A stretch of 64,000 nucleotides of DNA from positions 2,981,001 through 3,045,000 of the forward strand of contig NZ_CP059725.1 of NCBI RefSeq assembly GCF_014117425.1, given 5' to 3'. Below are positions 36,142 through 46,900 of the stretch, piece by piece (position 1 is the first letter of the stretch; each line of letters opens with the position of its first letter). Below the pieces are notes generated by a model that was not told the origin of the DNA, did not search any database, and was given only the letters and a program-made list of their open reading frames with translations. Position numbers and translations under genes: made by a program. Origin of the DNA: Bartonella sp. HY038. Lineage in GTDB: Bacteria; Pseudomonadota; Alphaproteobacteria; Rhizobiales; Rhizobiaceae.

Positions 36142-39100
36142 ATGAGCCTGCTTAAGTCGATCAAAGAATTTTTTTATCCCAAAAACGCGTTGAATAGCGA
36201 TAGTAACAGTGACAGTGACGGCTCTCGCGTGCAAGCAGGCACAAACACACTTAATCTTGAACATCTAAAAAAAATATTTGCAACAGCAGGATTAGACGAT
36301 CCACACTTAATCAATGATTTATGCCGCTATATGGAAAATGGGCAAAATGAAAGCGTCTTATTAAGGCTATCCCCTACATCATCCCATGGTTCATTTAGTT
36401 TTTATGAGATCAACAAATCATTTACTGCAGCCTTAGGCAATGTTTGGCAACCCTTTGCTTTTATTCGCCTCGGCAAAATTTTTGCGCAGTTGCGACCGAT
36501 AGGAGGCAAAAATTTTGTACATTTTGGCAGCGAATTATCGCCCGATTGGTGGCGACACTGCCTTACCTTTGCTTATATGCCATGCAATAAACACTGCACA
36601 TTTATTTTTTCAGGTGATCAACATAAAGGCTTAGAACTAACAGCACCTCGCCTTATTGAGCTAGCACATTTTGGTGGCGCAACAATAAATAATATACTTG
36701 ATGTTGTTTTAACCCTTACAGTCAGTCAATTTGGAGCAAATGAAGTCGATACATTTCCCGGTATTGAACATTGGCTTAAACAACAAAGCCAAGAGATCTC
36801 TCAATCCTGCGCCCATTTACCAACCAGACAATTTGCCCAATTGCTTGGCGTTATAGGTGGCTTTAACCTTGGTGATCATTATTTAGATATTCTTATTCCC
36901 GCATTGATGCAGAATACAAAAACTGTACACGGCAATGCCATTACCGCACTAACCAGTGCGAATAAAGATAAGGTGGTGAGTAAGCTGCGTGATATTTACG
37001 CCGATCAAACGCCTGCTATTCGTCACCAAATTATTGTTGCAACAACAATCATATTAAAGCACCGAGCAAGCGAATTATTTCATGAATGGCTTAAAAAAGA
37101 AAAGACACTGAAACTTAAAGACGCTATGGCGCAACAAATAACAATGTTAAACAATGGGTTAACCGAAAATCTTGAGCAAGACTGTGCTGGCTCCTATGTG
37201 GCGATTGATGGTAGCACCGTTACAATACCGCCCTATGATGTTGAGAAAGAAAAATCCTATATCGCACTAAATATCATTGATAAAAAATATTACACGGATT
37301 TTTATCAAGCCGTTGAAAATTTTAATGCTTTTTATGCTTTGGAGAAAAACGAAAAAAATAAGGATGGGAGCTGGCATTGGACTGATTATAGTAAGCCAAT
37401 TGATAGTGATTTAGCTTTAGCTGCATTAAAAGATGTTTTGCAAGGGAAATTACCAACATCGAATATTTTGATTGAGCTATATGAGCATGTGACACGCCGT
37501 GACTTTGATCATTCTGGCTGCGTTAATATTTTTAAAATTCCTAATCTTTCTCTTTTTCAAATGATGCTATTAGCAAGAAAAACAAAAGACTATAATTATT
37601 TAAGCATTGTTTTTTCTGCTCAAGAGGATTTATCGTTGAAAAGCCAAATTATCAATCAAATTGATATGTTTGGTGATTGGCGGATTTTTGATTATATCTT
37701 AACGCAAAATCTAGGCGAAGAATCCTTAATTCACGAATTATCGGGGCCCTATGGCCCTTACTATCGTGATGAAATAAATCTTAGTGACAGCCAATTATTT
37801 TGGCCGCTGATAACTGAAAACCTATCCTATATTGATAAGGCTGTGGGGCTTTTACCAATAGAAAATAAGGTAGATTATAGCCTATCTGCAGCCTTTGATT
37901 TATTAAAAATGCTGCCCAAATTGCCATTATCCTACGTACCCCCACTTATGCTTATTGCAATGGGGCGCGCAGTTAATGGCAGGGCTGTCAGCCGCGAAGA
38001 TAGGGAATATGCGCGGCAATTACTAAGCCCATTGCCAAATCTTGACGCATCCATCGCACATTTTTTAAAAGATGGTCAGCAAGAACTTAGGACAGCCGCA
38101 GCCAATTGGTTAAAAGACCGCAAAGCAATAACCGAAATTACGGCCTTACAAGCCGCCATTAAAAAAGAAAAAAGTGATGGAGCGCGAGCTGCACTCTTAT
38201 CTGCCTTAAATATTATGGGCGCAGATATTTCAAGCTATTTTGCCCCAGAAAAACTATTGCTTGATGCCGAAAAAGGCCTGAAGAAAACCAAAGTTAAAGG
38301 ACTTGACTGGTTTCCCTTTGCGCAAGTTCCCTCATTAAATTGGAAAAATGGCACCCTTGTCGATCCCATTATCGTTAAATGGTGGATCACATTAACGGCA
38401 AAATTAAAGCAACCGCAGGGCAATCAAATGATGAGGCTTTGGCTTGATCAACTTAAACCAGAAAGTGCAAACGAGCTTGGATTATTTATTTTGCACACTT
38501 GGATTACAGAGGACACATTAACCTATAATGAAGATGAGGCCTTTGCTTACGCCAACACCCATACAGATCAAAGGTTACAAGAAAATTTACGATACATTAA
38601 GATCTATCCCAATGCCGAAAGCTATGTATTGACCGATCGTGATCTAATTTTTAAACAATTATACGAAAGCGCTTTTGAATATTATAAACAAAGTGCGGTA
38701 GATTCCAAAGGTATTTTAGCCTTAGCCTCGCATATTGATGATATCCAACTTGTCGCCATTGCCCGCGATTATATCAAAAAACATGGCTCAAGAGTTTCGC
38801 AGTCTAAAGCAATGATGGACATGCTTGTTGGCAATTCCTCTTCGCCGGCCATTCAAGTCATTTTGTCGGCAGCGCGGCGGATCAAACAAAAATCTTTGCA
38901 AGATCATGCCAAGCAGCTCATTAAAGACATTGCTGATCGCCATGATTGGACCTTTGACCAATTGGCAGACCGGACCATTCCAATGGTTGGTTTGAGTGAA
39001 AATGGTGAAGCTGAACTAGATTGCGGTAAAGGGCGTATTTATCGATTAAAACTAAGTGATGATAATAGCATAAGCATTATCAATGATAAGGGCAAAGGGG

Positions 39101-39951
39101 TAAAAACTCTACCAACGCCAAATCTAAACGATGCTCAAGATGTAAAAACAATTAATGACGCAAAAAAAATCGTCTCTACCGCAAAAAAAGAGTTAAAGCA
39201 ACTCATTACATTGCAAACAGCGCGGCTTCATGAGGCTATGTGTTTGGAACGCCTTTGGCCTATTGATGAATGGCAGGCGTATATTTTCAACCATCCGATC
39301 ATGCGCACGATTGTTACAAAACTTATTTGGATTGGCATGAATGAAGATGGCAAAACAATCGTAACGTTTCGCCCGTTAGAAGATGGCAGCTTGACCGATA
39401 ACCATGACAATGCGGTATCACTTGATCAAATAGCGACAGTCAAACTTGCCCATATAAGCTTGCTTGATGAGGCTGATATTAAGGCATGGCGCACGCATCT
39501 TACTGATTATGAAATAAAGCCGCCTTTCAAGCAATTGCGTGATGACTTACCACGGATAACAAAGGATGTAGGAAATCAAACGCACTTAAACGATCGCCAA
39601 GGTTTCATGATTGACACTTATAAGCTACGAACCATTGCCACAAAACTTGGCTATCATCGTGGAGCGGGCGATGGTGAGCATTTTGATACCTATGTACGCC
39701 ATTATGCTAGCGCCAATATTGATGTTCAAATCGAGTTTACTGGGAATGAACTTCCTGAAAAGAATCTGCCTGCTGCTTTAATAGAGGTTGTTTTTATGAA
39801 AGTTAAAAATGGTGGTCATTATCAAAGGCCTATCACCGACCTTGAAAAAATACCCATGGTGCTTTTAGCAGAAAGCATGGGCGATTATCATGCTATTGCC
39901 GCGGCTGGCACTGGCTTTGATGAGGATTGGCAAACAAAGTCGGCTTTTTGA
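36142..39951 (+). CDS. DUF4132 giant protein, paralogue D
   Basis: 1269 aa, with AAGGA before the ATG. It starts with MSLLKSIKEFF, the short helix shared with F, followed by a Ser/Asp-rich linker (LNSDSNSDSDGSR) before the conserved core. Landmarks: DLCRYMENGQNESVLL, WQPFAFIRLGKIF, SPDWWRH, AIDGSTVTIPP, the HEAT-like ITALQAAIKKEKSDGARAALL, LDWFPFAQVPSLNW, and the DUF4132 domain from about residue 933 (HDWTFDQLADRTIPMVGL). The C-terminal part is sister to that of E, including a shared LEDGSLTDNHDNAVSL and DEDWQTKSA tail. D and E are also closest in the N-terminal half, so they look like true duplicates. Confidence 0.85.
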   Translation: MSLLKSIKEFFYPKNALNSDSNSDSDGSRVQAGTNTLNLEHLKKIFATAGLDDPHLINDLCRYMENGQNESVLLRLSPTSSHGSFSFYEINKSFTAALGNVWQPFAFIRLGKIFAQLRPIGGKNFVHFGSELSPDWWRHCLTFAYMPCNKHCTFIFSGDQHKGLELTAPRLIELAHFGGATINNILDVVLTLTVSQFGANEVDTFPGIEHWLKQQSQEISQSCAHLPTRQFAQLLGVIGGFNLGDHYLDILIPALMQNTKTVHGNAITALTSANKDKVVSKLRDIYADQTPAIRHQIIVATTIILKHRASELFHEWLKKEKTLKLKDAMAQQITMLNNGLTENLEQDCAGSYVAIDGSTVTIPPYDVEKEKSYIALNIIDKKYYTDFYQAVENFNAFYALEKNEKNKDGSWHWTDYSKPIDSDLALAALKDVLQGKLPTSNILIELYEHVTRRDFDHSGCVNIFKIPNLSLFQMMLLARKTKDYNYLSIVFSAQEDLSLKSQIINQIDMFGDWRIFDYILTQNLGEESLIHELSGPYGPYYRDEINLSDSQLFWPLITENLSYIDKAVGLLPIENKVDYSLSAAFDLLKMLPKLPLSYVPPLMLIAMGRAVNGRAVSREDREYARQLLSPLPNLDASIAHFLKDGQQELRTAAANWLKDRKAITEITALQAAIKKEKSDGARAALLSALNIMGADISSYFAPEKLLLDAEKGLKKTKVKGLDWFPFAQVPSLNWKNGTLVDPIIVKWWITLTAKLKQPQGNQMMRLWLDQLKPESANELGLFILHTWITEDTLTYNEDEAFAYANTHTDQRLQENLRYIKIYPNAESYVLTDRDLIFKQLYESAFEYYKQSAVDSKGILALASHIDDIQLVAIARDYIKKHGSRVSQSKAMMDMLVGNSSSPAIQVILSAARRIKQKSLQDHAKQLIKDIADRHDWTFDQLADRTIPMVGLSENGEAELDCGKGRIYRLKLSDDNSISIINDKGKGVKTLPTPNLNDAQDVKTINDAKKIVSTAKKELKQLITLQTARLHEAMCLERLWPIDEWQAYIFNHPIMRTIVTKLIWIGMNEDGKTIVTFRPLEDGSLTDNHDNAVSLDQIATVKLAHISLLDEADIKAWRTHLTDYEIKPPFKQLRDDLPRITKDVGNQTHLNDRQGFMIDTYKLRTIATKLGYHRGAGDGEHFDTYVRHYASANIDVQIEFTGNELPEKNLPAALIEVVFMKVKNGGHYQRPITDLEKIPMVLLAESMGDYHAIAAAGTGFDEDWQTKSAF

Positions 39952-40023
39952 TACAGTTTTTAATAATTATCAGTTGGGTCAATGTGACCTATTTTTCTTA
40001 CCACGAAAATTAAAGGTAAAATA

Positions 40024-43000
40024 ATGAGCCCGATGACAACAAACACAAGCATTGAGAAAACCAGCAAGATTGCAATTAATCTCGACCGTTTGAAAAATGT
40101 ATTTGAAGCAGCGCAAATGAGCGATGGACAGTTAATTGATGATCTTTGCAAATATGTGGAAACTGGAGAAAATGCTGCCATATTATTAAAAGTTTCATCA
40201 ACACCCAAAACAGGACCATTTGATCTTTTGCAGGTTAGCCACGCAATATCAACGGCAATAGGGCGCGAGTGGCAACCGCTTGTCTATGTGAGACTAGCAA
40301 AAATTTTGGCAAATTTACATCCATTATTAAATAAGCAAGACCACGTATTTGGCAATAAAGAAGTAGCAGTTTGGTGGCGATTTTGCGTTAGCATTGCCTT
40401 TTCATCACACGCAACACCGGTGGATGACGTCGTCTATCTTGGCAGAAGCCAAAAAAGGGGGCTTAATGCCAATCGTCTTCTCGAATTGGCAAGCCTTGGC
40501 GAAGCAACAACAACTGATATTTTGAATATTCTTTTAACGCCAGGAATTTCATATTGTGAAAAAAATGAATTGCATAATTTTCTTGGCATCAAACAATGGT
40601 TTGAAGATGAGCATTGCAAGATATCAACATCAAGTAGCCAATTATCAGGCTCAGTTTTAGCGCAGCTCATCGCGGCTATTGGCAGCTATAATCTTAGCCC
40701 CCTTTATTTGGATGTTCTCATCTCTGCACTTACACATAAGGCAAAAACAGTTCAAGGCAATGCGATTGTAGCACTATCCAATGCTGGCAAGGAACGGGTA
40801 GAAAATAAGCTGCGAAATATTTATGCCGATCAAACCCCAACTATTCGCAGCCAAATCGCCATTTCAACAGCGATTATATTAAAGAAAAAAGCAGTTGGAG
40901 TATTGAATGATTGGCTCAGAACTGAAAACGATACCAAGCCCAAAGAGATGATCGAACAGCAATTAGAATTATTAGGTCTGAGCCAGACAGAAAATACCAA
41001 GGCTGATTCAAGCACCTCCTATACTGGCTTTGATGGCTCTATCATAGTTATACCGCCTTTTGATTTGGAAAAAGCAAAACCTCACATTGAATTTAATGTT
41101 ATTGATGAAAAATATTACCAAAATTTTCATCAAGCATTGGAAAACTACAATGCGTTTTATGCGAGTGAAACAGATGGCACAAAAAAAATTGAAACTTGGC
41201 ATTGGACAACATTTTGCCAACCAATTGATAGTGACAAGTTAGTTACCGATTTAAAAGAACTAATGACCGGCAACGTGATTAAAGCTAAAGCGCTACAAGA
41301 TTTTTTTAAGAACGCACCTGAGCACGGTTATGATTGTTCAGGTATTACAGATTTTTTTAACAATCCTAATCTTTCTCTTCATCAATTAATGCTATTGGCG
41401 CGAAAAATAAGAAAATATAGATATCTTAACATTGTTCTTAAGGGGGGGAATGGCTTTACTTTTAAAAATCCAATATTCAATAAAGTTACCGAATTCGGTG
41501 ATTTGCGCCTTTTTAATCATATTCTAACCAAATGTTTAAATGAGACGAGCTTAACTTACGACCTCGACCCTTCCTTTTTAAGCGCTATTGATATGCGTGA
41601 CACCAAGAGTGTTTGGCCGCTGATTGCCGAAAACAGGACCTTTATTGAAAAGGCTTTTGGTCTCAAACCAAGCAAAAGCGATGACTATCATAGTTTGTCA
41701 GTCGCCATGTATCAGTTAAAATTACTGCCGCAAGTCCCACTATCCTATGCGATGCCACTTATAATTATTGCCATGGGGCGGGCAGTCGATGGTACCGCGG
41801 TTGGTAAAGATGAGCGCGAACAAGCTCGCGCGTTACTGGCCGACTTGCCAAATCTTGATAGATTTATCGCCCGCTTATTGGAAGATAGTCAACAAGCGAC
41901 AAGAACGACAGCCGCCAATTGGTTAAAGGATCGTGGCGCAAAATCAGAAATTACAGCCCTTTATACCGCATTAAAAATAGAAAAAAATGATGCAGCACGC
42001 GCAGCTATTTTATCAGCGCTTAGTGCTTTAGGTGAAGATATTGGCGACTATTTTGCACCAGAAAAATTGTTAAGCGATGCCCAAAAAGGCTTAAAAAAGG
42101 CCAAACTTAACAATCTTGATTGGTTTCCCTTTGCACAATTACCGCAATTACACTTTAAAAATGGTGATATTTTTGATCCAACTATTGTATTGTGGTGGAT
42201 TACATTGGCTGTTAAATTAAAAACACCACAGGGCAACGTGATGACAAACCTATGGCTTGACCAATTAACACCGGAAAGTGCCAACAAACTTGGGTTATTT
42301 ATTGTTCAATCATGGATTGCTCAAAATATTATTGCCATGGATGAAAATGAAGCTTTCACCTATGCCCAAACCAATATTGACCAACGCCTTCAGCATAATA
42401 TTCACATATCCAAGCTCTTTCCCCATATGTCGCAATATTTTTTAACTGATCGTGATTTACTCTTCAAGCAACTGCATAATGAAGCCTTGGGTACCTATAA
42501 ACAAAGTGTTATTGATGCCAAAGGCATTTTAGCCTTGGCAGCCTATGTTGATGGCGCTGAAATTGTGAATATCACCCGCAATTTTTTGAAAAAACATGGC
42601 TCTCGTGTATCACAGTCAAAAGCACTGTTAGATATGCTTGCCGGCAATTCTGCCTCTGCTGCAATTCAACTGTTGATAGCCAGTGCAAGACATACCAAAC
42701 AACCGTCTCTACAAGACCATGCTAGAAACCTCATTGATGATATTTCACAACAACAAGGTTGGAGTTTTGACCAATTAGCTGACCGCACTATTCCTGCGGC
42801 AAGCCTTGATGACAATGGTGAAAATGAACTAAAATGCGGCAAAGGACGTGTTTTTAAACTGGCTTTAAATGGTGACCATTTGATCCTGTTAAATGATCAA
42901 GGCAAGGAAGTAAAAGCCCTACCTACTGCCAACCCCAAAGATACAGATGAAGTCGAAGAAATAACCGCGGCTAAAAAAATCATTTCCAATGCCAAAAAAG

Positions 43001-43764
43001 AACTAAAACAAGTTATCCCGTTACAAACCGCACGGCTTTATGAAGCCATGTGTTTGGAACGCCTTTGGCCGGTTGATGAGTGGCAAAACTATATTTTCAA
43101 CCATCCCATCATGCGCCCGATTATTACAAAACTAATATGGATCGGCATGAATATGGATGGCAAAACAGTGCTAACTTTCCGCCCGTTAGAAGACGGCAGC
43201 TTGACCGATAACCATGACAATGCGGTATCACTTATTGGGATAGAAACAATCAAACTTGCCCATATTAGTTTGCTTAATGATAATGATATTCAAGCATGGC
43301 GCACGCATCTTACGGATTATGAAATAGCGCCGCCCTTTAACCAATTTCGCGAAGATTTACCGATCATAAGCGATGAAATAAAAAACGCTGCAAACATTGA
43401 TGATCGTGAGGGCTGGATGATTGACGCTCCGACCTTAAGATCCGTTGCCAATAAATTGGGTTATGAGCATGACCAACATTGTTATGGCGGCTTTTTTACG
43501 GCCTATACTCGTCATTTTATGAGTGGCGGCTATATGGCTTATATCAATTTTACGGGTACAAGTTTAGCGGAAAGAAATGTTCTTGTCGCCTTAACGCAAC
43601 TGGAGTTTCGCCAATACGTAAAATTTTTCAAAAATTTTAATTACGTTGATAAATTGCAAGTAATTCCACCAATTCTTTTAACTGAAACCATTGCCAATTA
43701 TCATGCTATTGCTGCGGCTGGCACTGGCTTTGATGAGGATTGGCAAACAAAGTCGGCTTATTAG
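40024..43764 (+). CDS. DUF4132 giant protein, paralogue E
   Basis: 1246 aa. The N-terminus (MSPMTTNTSIEKTSK) is hydrophilic without the MSL helix. Landmarks: DLCKYVETGENAAILL, WQPLVYVRLAKIL, a VWWRF variant of the DWWRY motif, GFDGSIIVIPP in place of ALDGS, the HEAT-like block ending KIEKNDAARAAIL, and the DUF4132 domain from about residue 911 (QGWSFDQLADRTIPAASL). It is sister to D along its length. The stop codon TAG lies at the very edge of a RIME1-like element, and the last residue is Tyr where D has Phe, so the element may have supplied the present stop. The ribosome-binding site is AAAGG. The gap to D is 72 bp. Confidence 0.85.
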   Translation: MSPMTTNTSIEKTSKIAINLDRLKNVFEAAQMSDGQLIDDLCKYVETGENAAILLKVSSTPKTGPFDLLQVSHAISTAIGREWQPLVYVRLAKILANLHPLLNKQDHVFGNKEVAVWWRFCVSIAFSSHATPVDDVVYLGRSQKRGLNANRLLELASLGEATTTDILNILLTPGISYCEKNELHNFLGIKQWFEDEHCKISTSSSQLSGSVLAQLIAAIGSYNLSPLYLDVLISALTHKAKTVQGNAIVALSNAGKERVENKLRNIYADQTPTIRSQIAISTAIILKKKAVGVLNDWLRTENDTKPKEMIEQQLELLGLSQTENTKADSSTSYTGFDGSIIVIPPFDLEKAKPHIEFNVIDEKYYQNFHQALENYNAFYASETDGTKKIETWHWTTFCQPIDSDKLVTDLKELMTGNVIKAKALQDFFKNAPEHGYDCSGITDFFNNPNLSLHQLMLLARKIRKYRYLNIVLKGGNGFTFKNPIFNKVTEFGDLRLFNHILTKCLNETSLTYDLDPSFLSAIDMRDTKSVWPLIAENRTFIEKAFGLKPSKSDDYHSLSVAMYQLKLLPQVPLSYAMPLIIIAMGRAVDGTAVGKDEREQARALLADLPNLDRFIARLLEDSQQATRTTAANWLKDRGAKSEITALYTALKIEKNDAARAAILSALSALGEDIGDYFAPEKLLSDAQKGLKKAKLNNLDWFPFAQLPQLHFKNGDIFDPTIVLWWITLAVKLKTPQGNVMTNLWLDQLTPESANKLGLFIVQSWIAQNIIAMDENEAFTYAQTNIDQRLQHNIHISKLFPHMSQYFLTDRDLLFKQLHNEALGTYKQSVIDAKGILALAAYVDGAEIVNITRNFLKKHGSRVSQSKALLDMLAGNSASAAIQLLIASARHTKQPSLQDHARNLIDDISQQQGWSFDQLADRTIPAASLDDNGENELKCGKGRVFKLALNGDHLILLNDQGKEVKALPTANPKDTDEVEEITAAKKIISNAKKELKQVIPLQTARLYEAMCLERLWPVDEWQNYIFNHPIMRPIITKLIWIGMNMDGKTVLTFRPLEDGSLTDNHDNAVSLIGIETIKLAHISLLNDNDIQAWRTHLTDYEIAPPFNQFREDLPIISDEIKNAANIDDREGWMIDAPTLRSVANKLGYEHDQHCYGGFFTAYTRHFMSGGYMAYINFTGTSLAERNVLVALTQLEFRQYVKFFKNFNYVDKLQVIPPILLTETIANYHAIAAAGTGFDEDWQTKSAY

Positions 43765-43868
43765 AGCGTTTTTTTCAAAAAGTGTGAAGCGGTTTTCAGA
43801 CAAAAAACGCGGTGTAAACAATGGATTAGAGCGCTTATCTGATCCAATCAGATCGAAATGCGCTCTAA
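43763..43868. repeat. RIME1-like Rhizobiales intergenic mosaic element
   Basis: About 106 bp with two palindromes. The first is GCGTTTTTTT ... AAAAAACGC around AGTGTGAAGCGG (43767-43810). The second is TAGAGCGC ... GCGCTCTA around CTGATCCAATCAG (43827-43867). The sequence closely matches, from memory, the RIME1 elements scattered in rhizobial genomes. It overlaps the stop codon of paralogue E. It supports the Hyphomicrobiales assignment. Confidence 0.75.
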
Positions 43869-43924
43869 GCTGCTATCAATATTACAGCTTCACGTGAAAT
43901 CTCACGCATTATTGGGGGAATAAT

Positions 43925-46900
43925 ATGAGCCTTTTAAAATCAATCAAAGGATTTTTTTCAACGAATAGCAATGCCGCCAATATTGAAGAAGCTGCAGACT
44001 TTTCCAAGACGCCAAAATTAAATCTTAACCGCAATGCTTTACAAAGATTCTTTAATAAATGCGATATTCATAACCAAGATGTAATCGATAAGCTATGTGA
44101 TTATATTGAAACAGGCAATGAAGAGATTTTACTAAAAATATCGCCAAAAGCGGCACATTGGAACTTTACGCCTTTTGAAAAGCATCATTTATTTCACACC
44201 GCATTTAATGATCAAAGCTATGTTCTTGGCTGTTTTCGGCTTGGCAAAATGATCGAGCATTTGCAACCCAATGATTATAATCTTTCCCACTTATACGGTG
44301 ATCAAGCATCTCCCGTTTGGTGGCGGGCGAGCTTTACATATGCCTTACTTGAGAGCAAAAATAAGGATGAACAAGCCGGCAATCATCCGCACAAAAATTA
44401 TAAAATGACCATTAATGATCTTCATCAATTAGCAAATTTAGGTGGGGCAACGATTGCTGACATTCTTGATATTTTTGTAAATGATCTTTTTGGAGACGGT
44501 ATTACCAATGAGGTAAAAAAGATTGAGAATATCAATCAATGGTTCATTGACAACAAACTGGCAATCACTTCGCTTGCAAAGCAGTTAAATGATGAACAGC
44601 TTTCGCAATTTTTTACTATTTTAAGCTGCCTTAATCTTGGAAATGACTATATCGACCTTTTAATTGCAACGACCATGCATGGTGCAAAGACCGCACGTAA
44701 AAAAGCACTTATGGCATTAATTACAGCAGATAAGGATTTAATTGAAAAAAAATTAACCGATGTTTACGACGAGCAAACACCAGCAAACCGTATTTTATTG
44801 GTCATTGCAGCAATAGCGCTTTTTAACAATGATGCCGCCAATTTATTAAATCATTGGCTGTCAGTTGAAACTTCTGCCAAGCCAAAAGAATTTATTGAGC
44901 AACAATTGGCGTTTTTAAATACTAAAACTTCAAATAGTGAAGTAATAACCCAAGATAGTTGTCTTTCCTATACCGCCCTTGATGGCAGCGTTATAACCGC
45001 ACCTCCTCATAATGTTGATGATGAAATACAGCAAAGTCAGATAGCTTTTATTGAGGATATTTATTACCAAAATTTTTTGCAAGCTATCGAAAACTATAAT
45101 GCCTATTTAAATAATGCCCAAATATTGAGAGACCAAGCATTAAGAGGCCAAAATGACAGTGGATTCTATCCTTACTTAGAGGATAAATTAAATGCCCAAG
45201 CCGCGATAACACAGCTTAAAAATACCATGAATGGTAAAATAGAAAAAGCAGAAGACCTTATTTACGCAATGAAGCTGTTAGAGAAAACCGGCTTTGACAA
45301 TACGGGCATCTCAAACTTTATCAATAACCCAGCTTTGACGCTTTATCAATTATTAGCCTTATTAAAAGTTGTAGCAGATGATCCATATTTTTATCTTGTC
45401 TGCAATTTGCAATCTTCAAACCCATTATGTGCAGCTCTCACCCGCAAAGTCGAAGAGATTGGTGATTGGCGGATAATGGAGCGCATTTGGACGCAAAAAT
45501 TAAACCAACCCTCATTCATTGAGCAATTTTTATCGGATGGCGAAAACAAAAAACTACACTACAAATTTTTTACCTATTGTTATGAAAAATTGGGCGAAAA
45601 TGCTTTTTCATATCTTATCATTGATAATATAAAAACATTTGATGAAGTATTTGGTCTTAGTCCAGTGCAAGCCCAATATAATTACGACATTAACAATGCA
45701 TTTTTCTTATTAAAATTGCTGCCCATGCCGCCAAAACGCTATGCAACGGCAATAATGTTGCTAGCTACTGGCAATAAAATTATGAATATTGGTGTTGTTA
45801 CTAAAAACATCAAAATGCAGGCCCGCAGATTGTTAACTAGTATGCAGGAACTTGATCCAGCAATTACAAAATTATTACAAGATGGGCAACAAAATGTGCG
45901 CGCAAGTGCTGCTGCTTGGCTTGCAAGTCGCAATGCAAAAAAAGAAATTCCAACACTCCAAACCGCACTTAAAAGCGAAAAAAGCGAGGTCGCACGCGCC
46001 GCCTATCTTTGCGCGCTTGAACAGCTAGGCGATGATGTTTCAAATTTTCTTGCGCCTAACACATTGTTACTTGACGCAAAAAGAGGCTTAGCCAAGACAA
46101 GAATTAAAAGTCTTGACTGGTTTCCCTTAGAACAACTCCCACAAGCCCATTGGAAAAATGGTGATGTAGTTGACCCGATAATCTTGCAATGGTGGGTGAC
46201 TTTGGCAGCAAAATTAAAGCAACCAAAGGGCAATGCCATGATGAATTTATGGCTAGACCAATTAAAGCCAGAAGATGCGAACCAATTTGGACTATTTGTG
46301 GCACAAGCTTGGTTTGCTTACGATACCCCCACTTATGGCCTTGATGATGCCCAAGCCTATGCCGCCCGCCTTGTTGATTTAAGTCACACAAACCCGCAAA
46401 GCTTCGCCAGTCAATATCCACAATATGGCTATTTGCTTAGCTTGCATGATGATGAAATGCTTTTTGAAACCATTGTTAAAATGCAAAAGGGTGGATATAA
46501 AAATAATGGTGCCGACACTAAGGGCATTTTAGCTTTAACCACAAAGGTTAAGGCTGCACATATTGCAACTTTGGGCGCTAATTACCTTAAAAAACACAGC
46601 AAACGTGCGGCGCAAGCCAAAGCAATACTTGATATGCTAACTGCAAATGCTACGCCTATTGCACTTCAAATAATTTTAGCTGCATCCAACCGTATCAAAC
46701 AACGTAGCGTAAGAGATTACGCCAAATTAGCTCTTGAAGAAATTGCCGATAAAAATGATTGCAGCCTTGAAGACTTGATTGAGCGCACCATACCAACCGC
46801 AGGGCTTGATGAAAATGGCGAGGCGGAGCTTGAATGTGGAAATGGGCGAATTTTTAAACTAAAGCTTAACCAAAGCGGTGCGCTGATCCTGTTAAACGAC

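Noticed and set aside
39970..40000. Terminator between paralogues D and E (GGTCA-ATG-TGACC then T-rich)
   Set aside because: The stem is only 5 bp with a 3-nt loop. Too weak to claim.
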